In this document: piece by piece, positions 19,245 to 29,961 of the stretch
Layout: every line of letters begins with the position of its first letter
Numbering within the stretch: position 1 is the stretch's first letter
Assembly (NCBI GenBank): GCA_029213045.1
Contig: JARGPN010000010.1
Coordinates: 310,001 to 374,000, forward strand
Direction: 5' to 3'
Source: Alcanivoracaceae bacterium
GTDB lineage: Bacteria > Pseudomonadota > Gammaproteobacteria > Pseudomonadales > Alcanivoracaceae
DNA length: 64,000 nucleotides
Made by a program: the position numbers and the translations under genes
Notes under the pieces: generated by a model
The model's input: only the letters and a program-made list of their open reading frames with translations
What the model was told of the DNA's origin: nothing
Database searches by the model: none

Positions 19245-19985
19245 TTAGCGAGCACAAACGGGGCACATGGAATCCTTTCTAAATGCCATAGACTGCCACG
19301 TCATGTGCTTGCCATCAAAGAGATAGAGCTTTTTATCGACTGGCAACCCGCATATCAACTTGATCGCTTGCAGCGCCTGCATCGTGCCAACAATGCCTAC
19401 CACAGGCCCTAGAATGCCGGACTCGCTGCACAAGGTGTCGGGGCCATCTCCATCTCCGTACAAACAGGCATAACACCCATTTTCGGGATCACGGAAATCG
19501 AATACGGCCAACTGTCCTTCAAAGCGAATTGCCGCCCCTGAGATCAGCGGCACTTTATGCTTCCAACATAAACGATTGATCAACGAGCGCGTCGCAAAGT
19601 TATCTGTGCAATCTAATGCCATTGATACCTGCGGCAACACAGTAGCCAACCAAGCCTCATCAGCAAACGCTTCGGCGACTTCAATTTCGACTTCTGAGTT
19701 TAATGCGGAAAGTTGTGCGGCGAGCGCACTGACTTTGCTCTCACCTTCTTGTGATTCACGAAATGCTATTTGGCGATGAAGGTTAGAATTTTCTAACTGA
19801 TCACCATCACAAAGAATAATTTTTTTTACGCCCGCACCGGCAAGATACAAGGCCGCAGGATTCCCCAGGCCACCGGCACCGACAATCAAAACCGTCGCCG
19901 CTGCGATTTTTTCTTGGCCCTCGATATCTATATCAGGCAATAAAATTTGACGGCTATACCGCAGCAATTGGTCGTCAGTCAGCAT
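19245..19985 (-). CDS. moeB: MoeB/ThiF-type adenylyltransferase
   Basis: Adenylates the C-terminal glycine of a small sulfur carrier such as MoaD. The 246-residue protein has LLRYSRQILLPDIDIEGQEKI, the nucleotide loop VLIVGAGGLGNPAALYLAGAGV, the SNLHRQIAF motif and ALDCTDNFATRSLIN. The structural zinc cysteines are in CYACLY and at the C-terminus CPVC. A moaD/thiS partner is not in the window, so the exact carrier is open. Its start lies inside the end of prmC (11-base overlap), placing it last in the hemA-prfA-prmC-moeB operon, a common arrangement. Confidence 0.9.
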   Translation of the reverse strand: MLTDDQLLRYSRQILLPDIDIEGQEKIAAATVLIVGAGGLGNPAALYLAGAGVKKIILCDGDQLENSNLHRQIAFRESQEGESKVSALAAQLSALNSEVEIEVAEAFADEAWLATVLPQVSMALDCTDNFATRSLINRLCWKHKVPLISGAAIRFEGQLAVFDFRDPENGCYACLYGDGDGPDTLCSESGILGPVVGIVGTMQALQAIKLICGLPVDKKLYLFDGKHMTWQSMAFRKDSMCPVCAR

Positions 19986-20811
19986 AGCCCAAGGTCACCC
20001 TGTCGCGCCCACCAAGATCGAGCAGTGTTTCTATTCTGGCATAACCGTGCGCGGAAAAAATTTCCCTCACGGCCTCGCCTTGATCATAACCGTGCTCAAG
20101 TGCGAGCAGTCCTTTGTGGTGCAAATGCGCTTTCGACTGCTCGACAATAATCCGAATATCATCAAGCCCGTCAGCGCCAGCGGTGAGTGCGGAGCGAGGC
20201 TCAAAACGGACATCTCCCTGCTGTAAATGCCTATCGTCTTCAGCAATGTACGGTGGATTCGACACAATCGCATCAAACTTACCTTGCAAGCGTGCGCACC
20301 AATTCGATTGCAAGATACACACATTATCGGCTTTCAAACGGGAGACGTTGCGCTGCACCAAATCGAGAATGGCGACGGAAAAATCCACTGCTTCGAGCAG
20401 CCAATGAGGACGCGCCAACGCCAAACTAATCGCAATGGCACCAGTTCCTGTGCCTAGGTCTGCAACACGACACGCAGCTTTGTCAGGCAAACGCGCGAGC
20501 ACGGCATCGACTAATATTTCAGTGTCAGCACGTGGAATAAGCGTATCGGCAGAAACCAGAAATTCGTGGCTATAGAAGTGGCGGCGACCAATTAAATAGG
20601 CGACGGGCTGGCCTTCGCAGCGTTGCGTCAGCCAATCATAAAACTGCTGCGTTTGCGCGGGAGAAACTTCATGTTCCGGCCACGTAAACAAAAAACTGCG
20701 GGGCTTTTTCAGTAAATGACAGAGCAGCACTTCTACATCAGTACGTGCACTGTCCGAGGTGTCGCTAAGTTGCTGTATGCCGGCGCGAACTAATTCAGCA
20801 ACGCTAGCCAT
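19975..20811 (-). CDS. prmC: Release factor glutamine methyltransferase
   Basis: Methylates the GGQ glutamine of release factors RF1 and RF2. The 278-residue protein has an N-terminal helical domain and a SAM-binding fold with VADLGTGTGAIAISLAL and the NPPYI catalytic motif (FDAIVSNPPYIAEDD). Its start overlaps the prfA stop (TAATG), and RF1, its substrate, is encoded directly upstream. It overlaps moeB downstream. Confidence 0.96.
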   Translation of the reverse strand: MASVAELVRAGIQQLSDTSDSARTDVEVLLCHLLKKPRSFLFTWPEHEVSPAQTQQFYDWLTQRCEGQPVAYLIGRRHFYSHEFLVSADTLIPRADTEILVDAVLARLPDKAACRVADLGTGTGAIAISLALARPHWLLEAVDFSVAILDLVQRNVSRLKADNVCILQSNWCARLQGKFDAIVSNPPYIAEDDRHLQQGDVRFEPRSALTAGADGLDDIRIIVEQSKAHLHHKGLLALEHGYDQGEAVREIFSAHGYARIETLLDLGGRDRVTLGYAD

Positions 20812-21899
20812 TACTGTGCTTCAGAAAGCTGCGCAAGCAAATCCGCTTGGTGTTCAGACATCAGCGCGGATAACACTTCGCCTAAGTCGCCTTCCATCAC
20901 TGCGTCTAATTTATACAGCGTTAAATTAATACGATGATCGGTTAAGCGGCCTTGAGGAAAATTATACGTGCGAATGCGTTCAGAACGATCACCGCTACCG
21001 ACCAGTGATTTCCGCGTTGCAGCCTGCTCGGCGTGAATCTGCGCTTGCTGCTGATCCAACAAACGAGACTTCAGCCAAGACATCGCTTTCGCCTTATTCT
21101 TGTGCTGACTGCGCTCTTCTTGGCATTCCACCACCACGCCAGTCGGCAAGTGGGTAATCCGCACAGCAGAGTCGGTAGTGTTCACATGCTGACCGCCCGC
21201 GCCAGAAGAACGGTACGTATCAACCCGCAAATCTTCACTGCGGATTTCAATTTCTTCTGCTTCGTCCGCTTCCGCCATAATGGCGACGGTGCACGCAGAC
21301 GTGTGAATGCGACCTTGCGATTCCGTGGCAGGCACACGCTGCACGCGGTGTGCGCCAGATTCAAATTTCAATGCAGAATAAACACTGTCGCCGATAACAC
21401 GGGAAATAATTTCTTTGTAGCCGCCATGCTCACCTTCGTTCGCACTCAGCACTTCAACTTTCCAGCCACGACGATCTGCGTAACGCGAATACATACGAAA
21501 CAAATCGCCTGCAAAAATAGCGGCTTCATCACCACCAGTACCCGCGCGCACCTCTAAGAACACATTGCATTTATCGCGCGGATCTTTCGGCAGCATTAAC
21601 TTCTGCAGATCATCTTCCAATGCTTCGCTTTTAGCACTGGCATCTGCCAATTCTTCTGCGCCCATTTCGCGCATTTCGGGGTCGCTATCTTCTAGCATGG
21701 CGCGCGCGGCGACCACATTTCCAGCAGTTAACCTCCACGACTCATAACACTTCACAACATCTTCAAGTTCAGAATACTCACGGGAATATTCGCGAAATTT
21801 ATTCTGATCGCCAATCACACCAGGGTCGGACAACAACGCCGCCAATTCCTGATAACGATCCGCTACCCGGTCTAATTTTTGTTGCAGGCTGTCTTTCAT
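20811..21899 (-). CDS. prfA: Peptide chain release factor 1
   Basis: Reads UAA and UAG stop codons and triggers peptide release. The 362-residue protein carries the GGQ loop in [19 protein letters not shown] and the [22 protein letters not shown] segment of class I factors. The ATG overlaps the hemA stop (ATGA). The UAG-reading function is relevant to the amber codon inside the DUF1993 gene at 44100. Confidence 0.97.
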   Translation of the reverse strand: MKDSLQQKLDRVADRYQELAALLSDPGVIGDQNKFREYSREYSELEDVVKCYESWRLTAGNVVAARAMLEDSDPEMREMGAEELADASAKSEALEDDLQKLMLPKDPRDKCNVFLEVRAGTGGDEAAIFAGDLFRMYSRYADRRGWKVEVLSANEGEHGGYKEIISRVIGDSVYSALKFESGAHRVQRVPATESQGRIHTSACTVAIMAEADEAEEIEIRSEDLRVDTYRSSGAGGQHVNTTDSAVRITHLPTGVVVECQEERSQHKNKAKAMSWLKSRLLDQQQAQIHAEQAATRKSLVGSGDRSERIRTYNFPQGRLTDHRINLTLYKLDAVMEGDLGEVLSALMSEHQADLLAQLSEAQ

Positions 21900-23227
21900 G
21901 AAGGCTCGTCGGTGGGATTCTGTGTGGGTTGCTCTAAATTACTTTCTACTTGGCTATCTGATTGATTATCCGCCAGCAGAATTTCTCGCGCTAAACGCAA
22001 AGAATCTTCACGCTGGGAAGCTGCCAGTCGGCGCAGCTGGACACTCGGCCCGTGCAACACTTTATTAACAAGATTGTGCTGAAAACGGCGTAACGTTTCG
22101 TCCGCGGCCTGACCTTGCTCGAGCTGACGCAGTGCCCTCGATAACTCTTGTTCCGCCAACGATTGAATTTGTTCGCGGTACGCGCGCAAGGTATCGACAG
22201 CGTCTAATTCACGCGCTTCTTTTTCATGGCGCAATAAGGCTTCATCAATAAGCTTCTCAGCCGCACGTGCTGCGCTCTGACGCTGCTTTACGTTTTCTTC
22301 AATCGCTTCGTGCAAATCATCGACGGTATAAAGATAAACGTCGTTTAAATCGCCGACTTCCGGTTCGATATCCCGCGGCACGGCAATGTCCACCATAAAC
22401 ATGGGGGCATGACGACGTCGCTTTAACGCGCGCTCGACCATGCCTTTCCCTAAAATAGGTAACGGGCTGGCGGTGCACGCGATCAGAATATCCGCATTTT
22501 CTAATGCGTGCGGAATTTCTTCTAAAGAAATAGCACGACCACCCACTTCCTCCGCCAGCACTTGTGCGCGCGGCAAAGAACGGTTGGCAATCACAATGTC
22601 TTCCACTTGCTGGTCACGCAAATGACGCGCCACTAGCGCATTCATTTCTCCCGCGCCGATTAATAGCGCGCGACTTTTCTTTAAGTCGGAAAAAATATGC
22701 CGCGCAAAGGACACTGCCGCATAAGCAACAGAGACAGGGTTCGCTCCAATTTCTGTTTCGGTGCGAATACGCTTAGCAATAGAAAAAGTTTGCTGAAAAT
22801 AGCGGCCGAGCCGATTGCCTAACGTCCCCAGCTCGTGGGCTCGCGCGTAGGCATCACGCATTTGCCCAAGAATTTGCGGTTCGCCCAACACCATTGAGTC
22901 CAACCCGCCGGCAACACGCATCATATGTCGCAGGGCCTGGTGATCGCGATGCACATACAAGGCATCACTGACCTCACTCACGCGCATTTTTTGCCGTTCT
23001 GCGAGCCACTGGGCAATATCTAATTTAGCGTTTTCCGAAGCACCGCTTTCGACCAAGCAATACAGCTCAGTCCGGTTGCAGGTGGAGAGCATGGCAGCTT
23101 CAATGACCCCAGGGTGCTGACATAAGTCACGCAAAGCCGCTTCCAACCCAGCTCCAGAGAACGACAAGCGTTCACGCAGAGCCACGCTCGCGGTGGTGTG
23201 ATTCAGACCCGCTGTGAGCAATTCCAT
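21896..23227 (-). CDS. hemA: Glutamyl-tRNA reductase
   Basis: Reduces glutamyl-tRNA to glutamate semialdehyde, the first step of C5 haem synthesis. The start [21 protein letters not shown] is the family N-terminus and gives 443 residues; the longer upstream reading is not family-like. The catalytic cysteine is in [15 protein letters not shown], followed by [16 protein letters not shown] and the NADPH-binding [16 protein letters not shown]. First gene of the hemA-prfA-prmC-moeB operon, divergent from the TPR lipoprotein with about 210 bp between starts. No clear ribosome site is visible. Confidence 0.96.
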   Translation of the reverse strand: MELLTAGLNHTTASVALRERLSFSGAGLEAALRDLCQHPGVIEAAMLSTCNRTELYCLVESGASENAKLDIAQWLAERQKMRVSEVSDALYVHRDHQALRHMMRVAGGLDSMVLGEPQILGQMRDAYARAHELGTLGNRLGRYFQQTFSIAKRIRTETEIGANPVSVAYAAVSFARHIFSDLKKSRALLIGAGEMNALVARHLRDQQVEDIVIANRSLPRAQVLAEEVGGRAISLEEIPHALENADILIACTASPLPILGKGMVERALKRRRHAPMFMVDIAVPRDIEPEVGDLNDVYLYTVDDLHEAIEENVKQRQSAARAAEKLIDEALLRHEKEARELDAVDTLRAYREQIQSLAEQELSRALRQLEQGQAADETLRRFQHNLVNKVLHGPSVQLRRLAASQREDSLRLAREILLADNQSDSQVESNLEQPTQNPTDEPS

Positions 23228-23437
23228 AGGGAAAATATAGTCAAATGACCCGCCGAGAATGGGGTATTTTGGCCGAATTAGCCTAGCGAAACAATGTTGG
23301 AAGAAAGCGGTCACATAAATACCCCGACAGCCGCGGGACAAGCAGACGGACAGCCTACGGTGGGCAGCCACCGGCTGCCTGTGCCATGATTGGAGTATTA
23401 CCGGCCCGATTGGGCCTTAAGTGGATTTTTCGAACTG

Positions 23438-25159
23438 ATGCGTTTTCTAACTATAAAATCTGGGCTAGTCGTCGCGACCGTGGCCCTCGCCGCATGCGCC
23501 CAAAAGCCTGTCGTCACGCCAGAGCCAGCCCCGCAAGCCACCGCAGCCCCAAGCAAACCGCTACCACGAGGCTATGAGGCCAGCTCCCTCGCCAACCTAT
23601 TGGTTGCCGAAGTCGCCGCACAGCGAAGTGCCTACGGCGTAACAATGGGTTATTACGCGGAAGAAGCACGCACCACCCAAGACCCGCTCGTGGCCGAACA
23701 AGCCGCAAAGTTGTCTTCCTATTTAAATGATCCCGCCTTGTCCGCCGAAATGGGGCAAATCTGGCTTAACAATGATAGCGGCTCGCGCGAGGCCCACGAG
23801 TTATTGGCGCTGAGTTATATCGAGCAAGGTGAAACAGAAAAAGCCGCCGAGCAAATTGATCTGCTGATGGCTGACGACCCTCGCCAAGCGCTGGTCGAAC
23901 TGGTGGTACAGGCGCGCAATCTCGACGACGAAGGCAATGCGCAATTACTCGCCGCGCTGGGCAGTCTCACCGAGCGCTATCCAGACCAAGCCCCGCTTTG
24001 GTATGCACGTGCACTCAACCTCGAGATTGAGCAACGCCCCGAGCAGTCGCTTGTGGCCTGCGAACGCGCTATTAAGCTGGATAACCAACACGAAGATAGC
24101 CTGCTGTTAAAAGCACGCCTGCTTTATCAACTTGAACGTAAAGACGAAGCGTTAAAATTTCTCAAGCAAACCGTGCGCAAATACCCTGACGCTAAACGAG
24201 TGCGGGTGCTGTACGTGCGACTTCTCATTGAGACTGATCATCTCGACGACGCCGGCACTCAACTCGCAGAACTCAATAAGCGCTACCCAGAAGATTTAGA
24301 TTTACGCCTATCACTGGCGCTGCTCGCCATGGAGCGCGGTGATCGCAAGCAAGCCGTGTCCACGCTGAACGAATTGCTCGACGCGGGCTTTCGTCCCGAC
24401 GATATACGCCTTTATTTGGCGAATGCCTCGGAGCAAGACGGCAATTTGCAAAACGCCTTGGATTACTACATGGCCGTGCAGGGCGAAAATCAGTTACGCG
24501 CCCGCGTTCAAGCATCACGACTAATGAACGAGCAAGGCTTAGATGATGAAGCCTCGGCGCTGATGAATCGGCTGCGTGATCAACACCCTGATCAAATGCC
24601 AAACTTGTACGCAGCCGAAGCAGAAATGCTGAGTCGGTCAAATCGTCCTGAGCGCGCAATGAAGGTGCTTAATAACGCGCTGATTGATCTGCCGAACAAT
24701 ACCGAATTGCTTTATGCGCGCGCCATGACCGCGGAGCGTTTAGATAACCTGCCGCAGCTTGAAGCAGACCTCAGCCGTCTACTCGAACTAAAACCCAATG
24801 ACCCTACTGCGATGAACGCACTGGGCTATACGCTGATTGATCGCACTGATCGCATTGAAGAAGCCTCGGTGTATATCGAACTTGCCCACGCAGCGCGCCC
24901 GAACGATCCCGCCGTGATGGATAGCATGGGCTGGCTACGTTTCCGCCAAGGACGTCTCGACGAAGCGTTGCCGTTATTAAAAGAGGCATGGACGTTATTT
25001 CCCGATCAGGAAGTGGCCGCGCATTTAGGGGAAGTATTGTGGGCGCTGGGCCAGCAGGATGAAGCGCGACAAATTTGGCGCGATGGCTTACAGCGCTCCC
25101 CCGATAGCGAAGCAATTCCCGCAGCAGTATTACGGCTTACAGGCTCAGAAAAACCGTGA
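23438..25159 (+). CDS. TPR-repeat lipoprotein upstream of lolB
   Basis: A 573-residue lipoprotein starting MRFLTIKSGLVVATVALAAC, with lipobox LAAC (Cys20). Tandem tetratricopeptide repeats fill most of the mature protein, for example ERAIKLDNQHEDSLLLKARL, LLELKPNDPTAMNALGYTLI and AHAARPNDPAVMDSMGWLRF. TPR solenoids bind other proteins; the location beside lolB, with a 4-base overlap, suggests a role at the outer membrane's inner face, but the target is unknown. This TPR-lolB-ispE order is seen in Pseudomonas relatives. Confidence 0.9.
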   Translation: MRFLTIKSGLVVATVALAACAQKPVVTPEPAPQATAAPSKPLPRGYEASSLANLLVAEVAAQRSAYGVTMGYYAEEARTTQDPLVAEQAAKLSSYLNDPALSAEMGQIWLNNDSGSREAHELLALSYIEQGETEKAAEQIDLLMADDPRQALVELVVQARNLDDEGNAQLLAALGSLTERYPDQAPLWYARALNLEIEQRPEQSLVACERAIKLDNQHEDSLLLKARLLYQLERKDEALKFLKQTVRKYPDAKRVRVLYVRLLIETDHLDDAGTQLAELNKRYPEDLDLRLSLALLAMERGDRKQAVSTLNELLDAGFRPDDIRLYLANASEQDGNLQNALDYYMAVQGENQLRARVQASRLMNEQGLDDEASALMNRLRDQHPDQMPNLYAAEAEMLSRSNRPERAMKVLNNALIDLPNNTELLYARAMTAERLDNLPQLEADLSRLLELKPNDPTAMNALGYTLIDRTDRIEEASVYIELAHAARPNDPAVMDSMGWLRFRQGRLDEALPLLKEAWTLFPDQEVAAHLGEVLWALGQQDEARQIWRDGLQRSPDSEAIPAAVLRLTGSEKP

Positions 25160-25722
25160 GAGTTGCCGTTGTAGCAACATTGATCGTCGCGCTTGCAGGG
25201 TGCCAATCCGTGCCCCCACTTTCGTCAACATCGGGGCGCTCCCCCAACGCGCTAACCAGTTGGAATCTCGACGGGCGTCTCGGTTATCGCGCCAATGATG
25301 ATGGCGGTAGCGCCAGTGTGTCTTGGCAGCAACGTGTCGAGCACGGGGAAATGGCATTGTCCGGCCCACTCGGCATGGGCAGCGCGCGCATTCGCTGGTC
25401 GCCAGGTCACGCGGAACTCGACACGGGCAAAGAAACCGTTACAGCAGACAACGCACAAGCGTTAGCGTGGCGTCTCACCGGATTACAATTGCCTGTTGAA
25501 GCGCTTCAATATTGGGTGCGAGGGTTACCGTCTCCGCATAACAAAGCATCTCCAACATTTGGCGAGTTCGGCGAGCTCACCGCGCTAGATCAAGCCGGTT
25601 GGCAATTAACGTTTGATCGCTACGCCGCCATCGACGGCTTGCGATTGCCCTTCCGCATTCGTGCGCACCACGCTGATCAACGTTTCACGCTGATTATCAA
25701 GGAATGGGAACCGCTGCCGTGA
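25156..25722 (+). CDS. lolB: Outer-membrane lipoprotein receptor LolB
   Basis: Accepts lipoproteins from LolA and inserts them into the outer membrane. The 188-residue protein starts at a GTG overlapping the previous stop and has a lipobox LAGC (Cys16). Family features are SWNLDGRLGYR, MALSGPLGMGSARIRW and LPVEALQYWVRGLP. It is shorter than E. coli LolB (207) but complete. It overlaps ispE, as in many gammaproteobacteria. Confidence 0.93.
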   Translation: MRVAVVATLIVALAGCQSVPPLSSTSGRSPNALTSWNLDGRLGYRANDDGGSASVSWQQRVEHGEMALSGPLGMGSARIRWSPGHAELDTGKETVTADNAQALAWRLTGLQLPVEALQYWVRGLPSPHNKASPTFGEFGELTALDQAGWQLTFDRYAAIDGLRLPFRIRAHHADQRFTLIIKEWEPLP

Positions 25723-26603
25723 GCAAGGCAGAATTTTCTTTACCAGCCCCAGCAAAACTCAATCTATTTCTACACGTCACCGGCCGACGCGATGATGGCT
25801 ACCACCTGCTACAAACCGTATTTTGCCTTCTCGATTTTGGCGACACCCTGTACTTCTCGGCTGCGGACCAACTGTCCCTTAGCGTGACCGGCGACGCCCC
25901 CGTCGGTGACGACAATTTAATTCTGCGAGCCGCCCGGGCCCTGCAGCAACACAGTGGTTCAACAGCTGGCGCCGCGCTGCGACTGGAAAAACGACTTCCT
26001 CAGGGCGGTGGTGTCGGAGGTGGCTCTAGCGATGCAGCCAGTGCACTGCTCGGGCTGAACTATCTGTGGGATCTTAAATTAGATATCGACACGCTCGCGG
26101 ACATCGGCCTGTCACTCGGCGCCGATGTGCCGGTTTTCGTGCGCGGCCACAATGCGTGGGCGGAAGGCGTAGGCGAGCATTTACAGCCCATTCAATTGCC
26201 TGAACAGGAATATCTCGTCGTGCACCCAGGCATTGCCGTGGCGACAGCGATGATTTTCCAAGATCCGCAATTGACAAGGGATACACCCGAAAGTAGAGTA
26301 GCGGCCTTTCTCGGGCAGCCCCCCGGCGAGGAATCTAGCAACGCGTTTCACAACGACTGCGAAGCTCCTGCCAGAAGGCATTTTCCAGCAATTTCTACCG
26401 CGCTGGACTGGCTTGAGAAACATACGGGCAATGCGCGTATGACCGGCACCGGAGCATGTGTTTTTGCCCGGATCGCCGACCGGCAAACTGGAGAATATTT
26501 ACTTCAGCAATTGCCACCACATTGGACAGGTTTTGTTGCTCGCAGTGTTACACTTTCACCCGCACACAGTGCGCTGAAAGTTCTACAGCAACGCCTAAAG
26601 TAG
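25704..26603 (+). CDS. ispE: 4-diphosphocytidyl-2-C-methyl-D-erythritol kinase
   Basis: A GHMP kinase of the MEP isoprenoid pathway. Motifs are PAPAKLNLFLHVTGRRDDGYHLLQ, the ATP loop LPQGGGVGGGSSDAASALL, LGADVPVF and the C-terminal MTGTGACVFA. An alternative GTG start at 25719 (overlapping the lolB stop) would remove five residues; the ribosome-site spacing does not decide between them. tRNA-Gln follows after 30 bp with no obvious promoter, so it may be processed from this transcript. Confidence 0.95.
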   Translation: MGTAAVSKAEFSLPAPAKLNLFLHVTGRRDDGYHLLQTVFCLLDFGDTLYFSAADQLSLSVTGDAPVGDDNLILRAARALQQHSGSTAGAALRLEKRLPQGGGVGGGSSDAASALLGLNYLWDLKLDIDTLADIGLSLGADVPVFVRGHNAWAEGVGEHLQPIQLPEQEYLVVHPGIAVATAMIFQDPQLTRDTPESRVAAFLGQPPGEESSNAFHNDCEAPARRHFPAISTALDWLEKHTGNARMTGTGACVFARIADRQTGEYLLQQLPPHWTGFVARSVTLSPAHSALKVLQQRLK

Positions 26604-26633
26604 AGATTGATCTGCTTTAGTATCAGTTCGTGT

Positions 26634-26709
26634 TGGGGTGTCGCCAAGTTGGTAAGGCAACGGGTTTTGATCCCGTCATTCGTAGGTTCGAGTCCTGCCA
26701 CCCCAGCCA
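26634..26709 (+). tRNA. tRNA-Gln (anticodon TTG)
   Basis: Acceptor stem TGGGGTG/CACCCCA with the weak U1-A72 pair typical of glutamine tRNAs, anticodon stem around loop TTTTGAT (anticodon TTG), T arm GTAGGTTCGAGTCCTGC, discriminator G and encoded CCA. Located between ispE and prs, its usual place in Pseudomonas relatives. Confidence 0.95.
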
Positions 26710-26941
26710 TTATTTCCACAAGTCGCTCGCCGACATTTGGGCCTCTAGCAACCCTAGCCTTCGCCCTAGGCGCACACCTTCTGCGCTGACTCCATCGAAA
26801 ACATCACTCCCCGCACCGATAGATTCTTCCCAATAAAACAATCTCACCACGCTGCCTGAAATTATTCATATCAGGGCGTCATCAACGCCTATTTTGCTGT
26901 AAACTTGCAGCCCGCCCTTAACACAGTCGTCGGGAGTTCCT

Positions 26942-27901
26942 GTGTCCAAGCTCGTCGTTTTTACCGGAAATGCCACACCTCATCTGGCTCAAGCCATGGT
27001 GCGCCACCTTAATCTTCCGCTCGGCGCTGCCGACGTGGGCACTTTTAGCGACGGCGAAGTAGCTGTGGAAATTCACGAAAACGTGCGCGGCAAAGACGTG
27101 TTCATCGTGCAATCCACCTGCAACCCCACCAACAATAACTTGATGGAACTGCTGGTAATGGCCGACGCATTACGTCGTTCATCGGCGGGCCGTATTACTG
27201 CGGTGGTGCCTTACTTTGGCTACTCACGCCAAGATCGCCGCGTACGCTCTGCGCGCGTTCCTATCACCGCAAAAGTAGTTGCCGATATGCTTACCGGCGT
27301 TGGCATCGACCGTGTTGTCACCGTAGATTTGCACGCAGATCAAATTCAGGGATTTTTTGATATTCCTGTTGATAACGTTTACGCAACACCGTTAATTGTT
27401 GCCGATATTGAACGTCAAAATTACGACGATTTGATGGTCGTTTCTCCAGACGTTGGCGGTGTTGTTCGCGCCCGTGCGCTGGCCAAACAACTTGATGACG
27501 CGGATCTCGCCATCATCGACAAACGTCGTCCGAAAGCGAACGAATCTCAAGTTATGCACATTATCGGTGAAGTCGAAGGTCGCAGCTGCGTCATCGTCGA
27601 TGACATGGTGGATACCGCAGGCACTCTTTGCAAAGCGGCGAATGCGTTGAAAGATCGCGGCGCGAAACGTGTTATTGCTTACTGTACTCACCCTGTTTTA
27701 TCTGGTGCCGCTGCAGAAAACATCGCTAACTCACAGCTTGATCAACTGGTTGTGACAGACACCATTCCATTATCAGACGCGGTACAAGCCACTGGTCGTA
27801 TTCGTGTGCTGTCGTTAGCGCCAATGCTCGCGGAAACAATCCGTCGAGTGAATAATGAAGAATCCCTGTCAGCCATGTTTGATCGCTTAGAGTTGGTGTG
27901 A
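26942..27901 (+). CDS. prs: Ribose-phosphate pyrophosphokinase
   Basis: Makes PRPP from ribose 5-phosphate and ATP for purine, pyrimidine, histidine and NAD synthesis. The 319-residue protein starts at a GTG preceded by GGGAG and shows [44 protein letters not shown] and the PRPP loop [18 protein letters not shown]. It ends at a strong terminator. A TAAACT -10-like element about 40 bp upstream suggests its own promoter. Confidence 0.97.
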   Translation: MSKLVVFTGNATPHLAQAMVRHLNLPLGAADVGTFSDGEVAVEIHENVRGKDVFIVQSTCNPTNNNLMELLVMADALRRSSAGRITAVVPYFGYSRQDRRVRSARVPITAKVVADMLTGVGIDRVVTVDLHADQIQGFFDIPVDNVYATPLIVADIERQNYDDLMVVSPDVGGVVRARALAKQLDDADLAIIDKRRPKANESQVMHIIGEVEGRSCVIVDDMVDTAGTLCKAANALKDRGAKRVIAYCTHPVLSGAAAENIANSQLDQLVVTDTIPLSDAVQATGRIRVLSLAPMLAETIRRVNNEESLSAMFDRLELV

Positions 27902-27918
27902 TTTTTTAGAAAAACATC

Positions 27919-27959
27919 AGCAATAAAAAAGCCGGCATTCAGCCGGCTTTTTTATTGCT
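27919..27959. terminator. Rho-independent terminator after prs
   Basis: Inverted repeat AGCAATAAAAAAGCCGGC / GCCGGCTTTTTTATTGCT with a 5-base loop ATTCA and T-run; symmetric, so active in either direction. Confidence 0.95.
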
Positions 27960-28015
27960 TGGTATTCGAAGTTGGAAGCTCACTGATGCCGACAACTGCA
28001 TTGTTGTCGGCAGAG

Positions 28016-28189
28016 TCGCTTGCAGGCAAGCTCCCACATAGGGTCGTACGAGATTTAGGCTCCCTCAATAACACCGCACCCCATCTTCACTACGTCTTTA
28101 ACGCCAGACCACAATCCGCTCAAAGTTACGACCGCATAAGTTGCCCCGCCAAAACAGCGCGATCTATGTGGGAGCTTGCCTGCAAGTGA
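28016..28189. repeat. REP pair between prs and pth
   Basis: Two inverted copies: 28016-28038 (core GCTTGCAGGCAAGC, then TCCCACA) and 28167-28189, its mirror with one stem mismatch (GCAAGT). They are 128 bp apart, wider than the other pairs. Confidence 0.85.
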
Positions 28190-28223
28190 TTACAGCCTCA
28201 ACCAAGGCCACCTATCCAAAAAA

Positions 28224-28817
28224 TTAAACCTTAAACCCATTCAAACTGTTCATCGCTTTACTAATATCGCCACGCAAAATATCACCGCTGTAGCTTAGAG
28301 CCTCATCAATCGCGCGATCAATTTTATCCTTGTCCGCACGCATAGGCTTATTCAATACATGCGGTGTCACCAAGTGCGCAGCACCTGGATGCCCAATGCC
28401 AATACGTAAACGATTAAATCCATTCTGATTGCCATGACAACTAACAATGTCGCGTAACCCATTATGACCACCATGGCCGCCGCCAATTTTTAATCGAACT
28501 GTTCCAGGCGGCAAATCCAACTCATCGTGTGCCACCAACATTTGCGCCACAGGAATCTTAAAAAAATTCGCTAACGCACTAGTCGCTTGGCCACTGCGAT
28601 TCATATATGTCGTAGGAATTAACAGCCGCACCGACTCCCCATCAAAATCAAACTGGCCAGTAAAACCAAAATATTTTTTATCTTCGCTTAGCTGCACACC
28701 CTGCTGACGCGCCAACGCTTCAACATACCAAGCGCCCACATTGTGGCGAGTCTCTTCATATTCTCGGCCGGGATTACCGAGGCCTACGATTAAACGAATT
28801 GGCGAATTATTTGACAT
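28224..28817 (-). CDS. pth: Peptidyl-tRNA hydrolase
   Basis: Releases tRNA from peptidyl-tRNA dropped by the ribosome. The 197-residue protein has [20 protein letters not shown] with the catalytic His, [48 protein letters not shown] and [11 protein letters not shown]. It lies downstream of rplY on the same strand with a terminator between them, which would make some of its expression independent. Confidence 0.96.
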   Translation of the reverse strand: MSNNSPIRLIVGLGNPGREYEETRHNVGAWYVEALARQQGVQLSEDKKYFGFTGQFDFDGESVRLLIPTTYMNRSGQATSALANFFKIPVAQMLVAHDELDLPPGTVRLKIGGGHGGHNGLRDIVSCHGNQNGFNRLRIGIGHPGAAHLVTPHVLNKPMRADKDKIDRAIDEALSYSGDILRGDISKAMNSLNGFKV

Positions 28818-28899
28818 GGTACGTTCCTGTTACGACTTGCCGAAAAGCCTACACAAACTCGGAGAAAAAAGGCAGCTAGAAAAACCACTTGGCAACGAG

Positions 28900-28934
28900 C
28901 ACAAAAAAGGGCGCTAAAAGCGCCCTTTTTTGTG
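28900..28934 (-). terminator. Terminator after rplY
   Basis: Hairpin CACAAAAAAGGGCGC / GCGCCCTTTTTTGTG with loop TAAAA directly after the rplY stop, T-rich in the direction of transcription. Confidence 0.9.
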
Positions 28935-28949
28935 GTTGACGGAGAGTGA

Positions 28950-29585
28950 TTACTCTTCGCTTCCTGCTTCTTCTTCGCCTTCCGCTGCGGCATCATCGCC
29001 GCCACGAACTTTAGGCTTATGCACTGCTACGATTGGCAAGTCATGGTCATGCGACAACTGAACCAGCTCAACACCTTTCGGCAGTTTCAGATCAGACAAG
29101 TGAATAACCTGATCCATTTCTACCTCTGCCATATCGACTTCGATAAATTCAGGCAAGTTCTGCGGCAAGCACGTTACTTCAACTTCAGCTGTGTTGTGCT
29201 GAATTTCGCCACCAGAATTCTTCACGCCCACGCACTTATCTTCGTTGATGAAGTGAACCGGTACAGACATGTGAATTTTGTGCGTCTTGTCTACGCGCTG
29301 GAAGTCAGCGTGCAAAGGGAAGCCCTTTGAAGGATGACGCTGCAAATCACGCAAAATGGCCTGTTCTTTTTTGCCGGCAACATCAATCGTCAGAATGTGG
29401 CTGTAGAACGCTTCGTTTTCTAGCGCTTTTACCAATTCTTTAAACTCAAGAGAGATTTTTTGCGGCTCAGACTTACCACCATAAACGATAGCAGGTACAC
29501 GGCTTTCGGTACGACGCAGGCGGCGGCTCGCACCTTTCCCTGTATCGTCACGGGTCTCTGCGGACAGAGAAAATTCGTTGCTCAT
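28950..29585 (-). CDS. rplY: 50S ribosomal protein L25/CTC
   Basis: Binds 5S rRNA. The 211-residue protein has the N-terminal L25 domain (about 1-95; SAETRDDTGKGASRRLRR, VPAIVYGG) and the C-terminal CTC domain found in the longer form, ending in an acidic tail (DDAAAEGEEEAGSEE). The start follows GGAGC and gives MSNEFSLSAETR. Upstream of pth on the same strand, as usual. Confidence 0.95.
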   Translation of the reverse strand: MSNEFSLSAETRDDTGKGASRRLRRTESRVPAIVYGGKSEPQKISLEFKELVKALENEAFYSHILTIDVAGKKEQAILRDLQRHPSKGFPLHADFQRVDKTHKIHMSVPVHFINEDKCVGVKNSGGEIQHNTAEVEVTCLPQNLPEFIEVDMAEVEMDQVIHLSDLKLPKGVELVQLSHDHDLPIVAVHKPKVRGGDDAAAEGEEEAGSEE

Positions 29586-29774
29586 TTTTAGCTCCAATAA
29601 GTAGATGTCCCTGCTGACCTTGCGACCAGAATCAGAGGGGGTTTCGCCACCCAGAGGCGGCGAGGGGCGCGATTATCCAGTAGATCCGAGCAAAAATCCA
29701 CCGATAAACCCGCCTCCCTGTTATCCACCTACTAGGCCCGCCCCGCAAGCCATTCAGCCTCACCAGCCGCCCTA

Positions 29775-29857
29775 TCGCCTGCAGGCAGGCTCCCACATAA
29801 ACAATCAAGCCATCCCGCCGCGCTAATACCTACTTGTGGGAGCTTGCCTGCAAGCGA
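29775..29857. repeat. REP pair upstream of ychF
   Basis: Inverted copies at 29775-29797 (stem GCCTGC/GCAGGC) and 29835-29857 (stem GCTTGC/GCAAGC), 37 bp apart. Together with 14 bp of flank, the first copy is repeated with a single mismatch at 31151-31187, on the other side of ychF. Confidence 0.85.
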
Positions 29858-29952
29858 TTTAGCCTCGCCAGCCGCTCAATCGCCAGCAATCTGAATATCA
29901 CCAAGAAAAACGCCCCGCCAATTCATTCCCAATCGTGCCTGCCGCGGCTTTC

Positions 29953-29961
29953 TGCTAACAT
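29953..29961 (+). promoter_or_regulatory. Extended -10 element for ychF
   Basis: TGCTAACAT has the TGn extension and a -10-like TAACAT, 28 bases before the ychF ATG. Confidence 0.35.
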